From Irineochytrium annulatum (Eukaryota; Chytridiomycota; Chytridiomycetes; Chytridiales; Chytridiaceae): a DNA stretch of 25,884 nt. This document shows positions 19,740 through 25,884 of the stretch, in pieces. The stretch is from NCBI GenBank assembly GCA_027600665.1, contig JADGJL010000305.1, positions 1 through 25,884 of the forward strand, read 5' to 3'. The notes beneath the pieces were generated by a model, which saw nothing but the letters and a program-made list of their open reading frames with translations, did not search any database and was not told the origin of the DNA. The position numbers and the translations under genes are program-made. Numbering within the stretch: the first letter of the stretch is position 1; the number at the start of each line of letters is the position of its first letter.

Positions 19740-20255
19740 TGGGAGTTGTAGAAATGGTTGGACAGGCGACCGAAGGCGATGTAGATGATAGGGTGGACGC
19801 CGGATGGGGGTCAGCGATTTATGCCTGACGGCCGCCGAAGCCGGAGTTAATGATTGAACGGGCTAGGTAAGTCGCGTTGATTGTGAGCCCAAATTGTCGC
19901 AATGGCGACAGCGTTTACGTCACCACAGAGAGCGGCTCATACGCATTGCGCGGCGGAGCTGATAACAGTTGTGAGCTATTTATATATAATTTCCTCAAGG
20001 CCGCCAAAAGAAAAAGCAGCAAAATCCTATTTCAACTTGTCGACAAAAGGAGCAAAGTACTTAGCAGGCATTACCGAATCTTGAATATCGGGCGGGACGG
20101 CGAGGGATAGGGCGCGATGCATACGCGTGACGCAATTGGCTAACGCCGCCGCATGAGGCAAGGGTCTCCTTCATCGGCGCGAGTGTGATTTGCGGATTTG
20201 ATGAGGTACGCATTTTGTAAATCTCGTACTTCACTCTCGGCCCGTAACTGACCGA
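19740..20255. other. Intergenic region
   Basis: About 515 nt between the relic and the permease start. It includes the permease promoter. Overlapping frames at 19877-20110 and 20061-20312 show no motifs. No repeat or RNA gene was recognised. Confidence 0.45.
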
Positions 20256-22718
20256 ATGGACGCGTCGTCGCTGCTGCCAGTCAGCGAGCCATCTTCGGTG
20301 CCCTCCGGCCACGATGGCCGTCAGGGCGGCCGGAGAAGGGACGCGAAGCGGGCTCCGTCCGTGATGTCGAGCTTGTCGCGAATATCGGCGGCGCGGATAG
20401 CGAAGTACATTTAAGTTATTTTTTTTAATTTTTTTGTTTTGGAAGCTTTTTCACTTGACTCTTAACGCGTTCTCCCGTCGACCGCCAGAACCGTGAAGGC
20501 CGAGTTCGAGGACAGGCCCCCATTGTACTACCAGGAGCGGCAGCTCACGACCAAGTCTTTGCAAGTTTGGCACCTGTGGGCGTTGGCGTTCGGTTTTGTG
20601 TCGAGCGGGGCGTCGTCCTTCTGGAACGGTGGGCTTGTGAACGGCTGGGGGAACGTGATGGTCTGCACGGCCATATCGACTCTGTACGCGTGGTGCTTTG
20701 CATTAATCATGTGTGAGATGATGAGGTAGGAGTCAGTTTTGCGACTGGCGACCTACCTAACGTGCCCGAAGCATGCTGCCGTTCAATGGCGGGATGGCAT
20801 CCTTTAGCAGGGCCGCCTTCGGTAATGTTTACACTTCTTCTAATCTCTTCTGGTCTCATTCCTTTTTAGGCCCATATATCGGCTACCTAATTGGTAACTG
20901 CGAACTTTGGGAATACGGCGTATATACAGGCAAGCAATTACAAATATAGGCGTGTATCTGATCGTGACTTTCTGAATGCAGCCTACGAGATGGTGCTCAT
21001 TGGTTCCTGGGTGACCGCAAATATGGGGACCTCCGTCTACCTCGAGCCCGTCTGGTGGGCGGTGCAACTCGGCTTCGCCTGCATAATGCAAATATCGGGG
21101 ACGCCAGTCTTCTTAAATGTCCTGCTCTTTTTCGCGATCATTACGTGCTTGGTAAGAAACTTGTTTGATGAGGTCAGCATATAACAACATTTACACTAGA
21201 GCAATTACGGCATCGTGCTGTCACTCGCCAACGGGTTCGGCCTTGACTGGGGAGTGGCGGGTTACAATGGCACCTGGTTTGACGCAGGCTTGAACGCGAC
21301 GATGTCGGCGCCGTTGCCGACTTTCCAGGCGTTGTTCCCTGCTGGAGGCATGGGCATTCTAAGTGGTTTAGGGGCGTCGCAGATGATGTTTATAGGTCAG
21401 AAATACTTTTTGTTTGCCGCAAGGCCTAATGCCAATGAAGGTCTCGAAAGCCTCCCTCTTATGACAGAGGAGTCGCGAGACTTTATCAAAGATGGCCCCA
21501 GAGCTATCATGGGGGCCTTGTCTTTTGTGACGGTTCTTTACTGGCTTGCCATTATCATTCAGCCCAACGTTTCGTACGTAGTATTGCCGTTAAAGATATG
21601 AGTAACTCTGATCTCCTTCTTTTGCAGGCCTGGCGGGTACATTCTGTCTGGGAGCATGTTCCCTGCCATTGATCAAGCCACTATCGCTTTTAACCTTGAT
21701 CCGACAGGCCCTGTATATCAAATAGTTTCATTTTCGTGTTTTATCCTACCGGTATCGTCAATTTCCAATCTTTAAAGCTAACCTTTTTTGTCTGCTAAAG
21801 CAATACGTGTCCGTTCTCGCGCTCATTTACTCATTCACGCGCCAAAGCTACGCGGTATGTATTTGGTTACATTCATCGCATCGACTGACTGCAGAGAAGC
21901 TTGCTCGCGCCGGCTATATGCCGGCATTCATGTCCTACACTCGGCTCCCGTTCACAACCCGGCAGGAACCGTGGCCAACGATGATTATGTGCGTCATCAT
22001 TGCGGTTGTGCTCGCCACCTTTGCATGGTTTGAGCCGGGGACTACAATGTCGGCGGCATTGGCCAATGCCGGTAAGAATTGATGTATTGATAACTAGTAT
22101 TTGCATGTTATACATGTCTCAACCTGACTGAGGCTTCCAGGCACTATTTACGCCACAATCAGCTATCTCTCAGCGGCCAGCGCCTACATCTGGCTGAAGA
22201 TTAAATGCCCGAAAGTCAAACGGCCCTGGTGTTTACCGACTTATGTTGGTATAAGTGCAGCCGGATGTAAGAATCAGTTTTCCCAATGATTGCTCAACGG
22301 AAACTTTCTACCAGTTGTCCTCAGCATCTCGCTCCTTTGTCTATGCTTCATGGCCGCTCAAGAAATCTACCAGCTTGCCATGGGCATTTGCGCCGTCAAG
22401 ATCTCTGTCTGCTTTTTGGACATGTGGATCTTCCACCGCAAGCACCTTGTCCTCTCCCCCGAGGAGGTTTTCATACAACACCACATGCACCGAATCGGCC
22501 CTCACCGTGAGGAGGCCCATAATGTCTCCTGCGACGCCATTGAACATATGCAACGGTCACGCGCGAGTTTGGGGATTGAGAGCAATGTGGACCGGATGGA
22601 GCCTGTGTTGGAGGAAGGGGAGGAGGAGGAGGATGAGTTCATTTCTAGTAAACGGATGTCTGCAGAGAAGGGTTGTGAAAAGGCGATGCTCACAGGTAAA
22701 TTTGACTCGAATGAATAG
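20256..22718 (+). CDS. APC-superfamily amino acid permease
   Basis: Predicted 639-residue membrane transporter from 11 exons: 20256-20404, 20489-20725, 20772-20821, 20870-20929, 20982-21151, 21200-21573, 21628-21751, 21801-21854, 21900-22071, 22141-22266 and 22315-22718. All phases agree. After a basic cytosolic N-terminus (about 75 residues) come repeated hydrophobic segments, consistent with about 12 helices. Family marks include SSGASSFWNGG in the first helix, MLPFNGGMASFSRAAFGPYIG, CELWEYGVYTA, and RQSYALARAGYMP in helix 8. The last is formed only if intron 8 ends at AAG (21899); the unspliced frame would insert about 15 residues. Intron 4 has a GC donor. The C-terminal tail (about 110 residues) is charged. 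The closest type is fungal amino acid, GABA or ethanolamine permeases; substrate is not decidable. It acts at the plasma membrane or in an organelle. Confidence 0.9.
20930..20981 (+). other. GC-AG intron in the permease
   Basis: The donor reads GCAAGC after ACAG and the acceptor is GAATGCAG. This 52-nt intron is phase 1 and joins GVYT to AYEM, keeping the helix-3 pattern CELWEYGVYT expected in the family. A GTAACT donor at 20894 would also keep the frame, but it would delete that stretch. Confidence 0.6.
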
Positions 22719-23079
22719 TACCTCGGTTGTAAAAAATCTGCATTATAATTTGTTCGTAATTTCACTTTCTCTTAAATTAATAAAAAACCATTGTACTAAT
22801 AGAGTGGACAAGGCAGTGTTGATCTTCACCACGGAGCTGTGCAATCTTAACGGTTGAGCTTCGACCGCACGTCAGCCCTCAATCACAGGACACTTACAGA
22901 GGGATATATCAATATATTATCAGCATGTTGTCAGACGGAACAGGATCCCACATGTATGATTATACACTTATAGATGTGATAAGCCGCCGTAATCACTGTG
23001 AGATCGCTGTAAGTTCTGAAAATTCCCGCTGGGTTGCTTCCACAGTTGCGCTCATGATTGCATTTCCCCAACTTTGACA
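22719..23079. other. Intergenic region with a polyadenylation signal
   Basis: About 360 AT-rich nt. AATAAA at 22779-22784 lies 61 nt after the permease stop and is a plausible polyadenylation signal. The right part should carry the promoter of the DUF4504-like gene. Nothing else recognisable. Confidence 0.5.
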
Positions 23080-24084
23080 ATGAATGCCCATGACGCCCGC
23101 CAACTCATTGACTCGATCGCCGCCACGACGCTCAAGGGCCTTCTGGCGCGTTCACGTCGCGCTGCCTTTGTGACCGGTTCGTCATGATCCTGATCTTTTG
23201 TCGTGGTGAACTGACGGTTGAAAGGCGGATGAAGATGTTCTCATGGTCGCGGACGGGGTGCGGGCGGCGTTGCTGAATGGTTCGTTACCGTTATCTCTTC
23301 GCAAGAGTACAGTCTTGAATGCGCGTTGCAGATTACTTCTTCGCGTCGGACGAGGTGATGGCCAAATTCATCCAGCGACTTCGTCAGGTTTGCCCCTTAA
23401 CTTCTTCTGCTACCCAGTTTTTACGTTGCATAACCTACGTTTTAACGCGTCAGGTGAACCATGTCTTCCTCCCACTGGCATGCCTCGGTGTCGCCGGTCA
23501 GACTTTCGTTATCCACACAAGCAATCTCCTCCCGACTCTCTCCGCCCATGATCACATCCTCATATCAGCATCACACCGGCATCCGCTTCCAATAGTACGT
23601 CCTTCACTCCCGCGGTAACACTAACACCGGCACCCAGATCCTCTCTCCATCAGATGTTCCGGAAGCCCTGAAAACGTTTAAAGCGACGCTTGACATCCTC
23701 ACTCCTCTACCCTCAACGCCCGTCATCAACCTCGAACTGGAGCACCCGCACGTTCTACCAACCCTCAACGGCTGGCTGCTGGGCTATCCATGCCTCTACG
23801 TTCTCTCCAACTCCGATCCCAACGGAATGAACAATCTCGCGGGCGTGCCGCTGTTCGTCGTCGAGGCGCGGGTGAGGTACAAGGGAGGCGGACGGCAAGA
23901 AGGGGACGTGCAGGTGATGGCTTTTTCGGTGCCTTGCGGGATCGTGGATGGACAAGATGGTGGTAGAGACGAGTTGGTACAGAGGGTGAAGGGGGTGGTG
24001 CAACAGAGGGTACAGGGAGCGAATTGGTTTGAGGGCGTAGAGGTGGTAGGACGGGAGGTTGTGATGGGTGGGGTCGTGCTTTAG
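23080..24084 (+). CDS. DUF4504 / C1orf74-like protein
   Basis: Predicted 262 residues from five exons: 23080-23169, 23225-23279, 23332-23387, 23454-23594 and 23638-24084. Phases agree, and each intron has a CTRAY-like branch site or a pyrimidine-rich end. The pattern of an N-terminal VLMVADG strand, a central VNHVFLPLACLGVAGQ strand, and a C-terminal INLELEHPHVLPTLNGWLLGYPCLYVL segment followed by AFSVPCG resembles the DUF4504 (UPF0739/C1orf74) family, whose length is also about 260-270 residues and whose function is unknown. The family call comes from memory of its pattern and is moderate. The first junction (donor GTGACC at 23170) is the least certain; the next in-frame stop upstream of exon 2 requires a splice there. 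Confidence 0.55.
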
Positions 24085-24617
24085 AAGTGCGAACGGGTTG
24101 GCGTTGTTACGAATGGAGGCACATGTGAGGTACTGAGCATCAATTTAAGGTTCTCATGTGGGGAAAATAGAGCGTTTTGTTTCTCATCTTCCGAAAACCC
24201 TGCTTGCAGTTGTTTTGGTCATAACAACGTCCTTCACCTGTGAAGTTTGAGCGACCATAAATTCACCATACTGCTCTGCTCATTTCCTCTACCCTTTATT
24301 CATGATCAATCTATAAAACCCGTCTTAATCACCCTTACTCCCCAACCAGCACCCATTTAAGCCAACAAATGACTCCCCGATTTCTCTCATGCGTTCCTCC
24401 ACCCCACTATAAAGCATAAAGCCGACAACCGAAAAACCGAAACCGTTAAAAGGAGAATGCGTTTATAATCTTCGCCTGAGATAAAAAATCGTGCGCCGTT
24501 GCTGTTATGATCCCGTGTGTGTGTAGTGTGGTGTTGACAAAAAAGGAGACTGTAAATCGCGCGCCCTTCCAAATATGACAAAACGGTTTTGCTGTTTGCT
24601 GAATCTTGGTGTTGGGT
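24085..24617. other. Convergent intergenic region
   Basis: About 530 nt between the ends of the DUF4504-like gene and the kinase, which converge. It is AT-rich with no credible coding frame. It should hold both 3' UTRs. Confidence 0.5.
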
Positions 24618-25884
24618 TTAATTCATGCGCAGGCGCGTTCCGAGAACGTAGGGGTGCCGCGAGACGTCCTCGATAGAGGGCCGACGGGCCGGATCCCGCT
24701 CGAGTAGCGTCCTGATGAGGTTCCGACAATCTGTAAGGGCAGTAGTTTATTAGTAAAGTGATCACGACACCGAGTCGACTCCGAAACGCAAAACACGAAC
24801 GGGACAAACAAACCAACCTGAGGCAATTGCCCTTCTGGGCGGGAAGGTGATGTGGTGCATGTCGGAGAACTCGGGCTCTCCCTCGACGCCAAAGTAGAGC
24901 ATGTAAAGAATGATGCCGAGAGCCCTATCACAGAACGGTCAGACTCGCACCACTGCGCGCTTTCTGCACTCCTGTTGTAACTCACCAGACGTCATTCTTC
25001 CTCCCATCAAAAGTCCCGTGCGCCGTCTCCGGCGCCCCGAACATGGGAGTGCCCAGGAAACTCTTCACGGGCCCGTCCTTGACGAACCGGACGGCGCTGA
25101 GGTCGACGACCTTGATGCCGTACTTCTCGTCGATTAGGAAGTTTTGAAGCTGCATTACGCGAAAAGAAACCCGATCAGCACTTCAACCCTTTCCATGCTT
25201 CTAACAGAACCTCCCCTCGCAATGTAAGGGCCAAAAAAGGCGAAAAAAACACACCTTCAAATCCCCATGCGAAACGCCGACCCGCACATGGAAGTGCGCC
25301 ACGCACTCCACGACCTGCCTAAACACATGCCTCGCGACCCCGTCCGGCAAATCCGTGTGCGCCTTCAAACATGCGTACAAGTCCCGAATGTTCACCCTCC
25401 GTGACGCCTGCCTGCCCGAGCCCGAACCCGACGACCCGGACCCGGACGAACTCGCAGAGCTTTGCGACGATGAAACGGAGTTGGTGGAGGTGGAGGCGGA
25501 GCGGGAGAACCGGAGGCCCTCGTGCGTGTCATGGCGGAGGAGGAGGTTGGCGGGCGTCCATTCGGTGCCGGCCATCTCCATCACGGCAAGTGAGACGTTG
25601 TGATCACAGAAGTGGTCGTGGAGGCGGACGACGTAGGGGCAGTCTCGTCCGCATAGTTGAAGCCTAACATGAGGGATGATGAGTTAGTACGGTGCGCCGA
25701 GCAAGCGTAACACGTCGGCACAACGTCGCGTGCCTAGGTCAACGAGAAACGGGATCGCCCCCTTTGTTCTCAGAACACTCACATCGCAACCTCATGCATA
25801 GCCCCGGACATCGTCAACGTGACCTTGACGACAGCCGCTCCCCTCCTCGCTCTCAGAATCCTCCCATTCGCCCCGCTCCCGACG
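24618..25884 (-). CDS. Divergent protein kinase, 5' part outside window
   Basis: The last 297 residues of a protein kinase; the start lies beyond the right edge. Exons, 5' to 3': 25884-25783 (partial), 25663-25255, 25149-24986, 24924-24818 and 24730-24618. Visible parts in order: a Gly-rich loop (VGSGANGRIL), the ATP-binding lysine (AVVKV), a hinge region (LAVMEMAGTEW), a Ser/Gly-rich insert of about 35 residues, the catalytic loop HGDLKLQN, the DFG position reading DLS, an activation segment ending GAPE, and DVWALGIILYML. It ends in a typical RDPARRPSIEDVSRHPYV segment. The catalytic Asp, the following Lys/Asn and the metal-binding Asp are present; HRD is HGD and DFG is DLS. It is probably active or weakly active as a Ser/Thr kinase, but the subfamily is unclear. 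Confidence 0.85.

Noticed and set aside
1..25884. tRNA, rRNA, CRISPR array or complete transposon
   Set aside because: I looked by eye for tRNA B-box sequences, regularly spaced repeats, terminal repeats with a transposase and found none. A scan with a dedicated program could still find a weak case.

Overview
The window looks like nuclear DNA from a fungus. Almost every gene is cut by short GT-AG introns, mostly 41-70 nt. Codons are GC-rich and the gaps between genes are AT-richer. One gene is a fungal-type sterol glucosyltransferase with a GRAM domain split by a PH domain. A lineage outside the best-known groups, possibly a zoosporic fungus, is only a guess; the DUF4504-like gene and the very short introns lean that way.

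Layout from left to right: a one-TM hypothetical protein (37-795); a gene-poor stretch of 1.2 kb; two tandem Nudix hydrolase genes with matching exon structure (2002-3220 and 3358-4589); a 15-exon ATG26-like sterol 3-beta-glucosyltransferase (4746-10063); converging on it, a metacaspase-like gene on the minus strand (10441-13278) whose catalytic CHSG box is replaced; divergent from that, a SAM-dependent methyltransferase (13711-14659); a small Arg/Ser/Gly-rich helical protein (15069-15570, minus); an Old Yellow Enzyme flavin oxidoreductase (16146-17386, minus); a small Cys-rich orphan (18252-18698, minus); a decayed second copy of the Old Yellow Enzyme (about 19230-19739, minus); an 11-exon APC amino-acid permease (20256-22718); a DUF4504/C1orf74-like protein (23080-24084); and the 3' part of a divergent protein kinase (24618 to the window edge, minus).

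The genes do not form an obvious pathway or cluster. This is an ordinary chromosomal stretch with local duplication: one pair of Nudix genes still looks functional, and one Old Yellow Enzyme copy has decayed. I rebuilt splice sites by eye from reading phase, branch-point-like CTRAY motifs and family conservation. In every multi-exon gene the exon phases add up to one continuous frame. The least certain junction is near 5478-5505 in the glucosyltransferase. The observations most worth a second look are the probable pseudo-metacaspase with its histidine-rich linker and unassigned N-terminal region, the Nudix twins, the flavoenzyme pseudogene, a GC-AG intron in the permease, and some unusually short introns.
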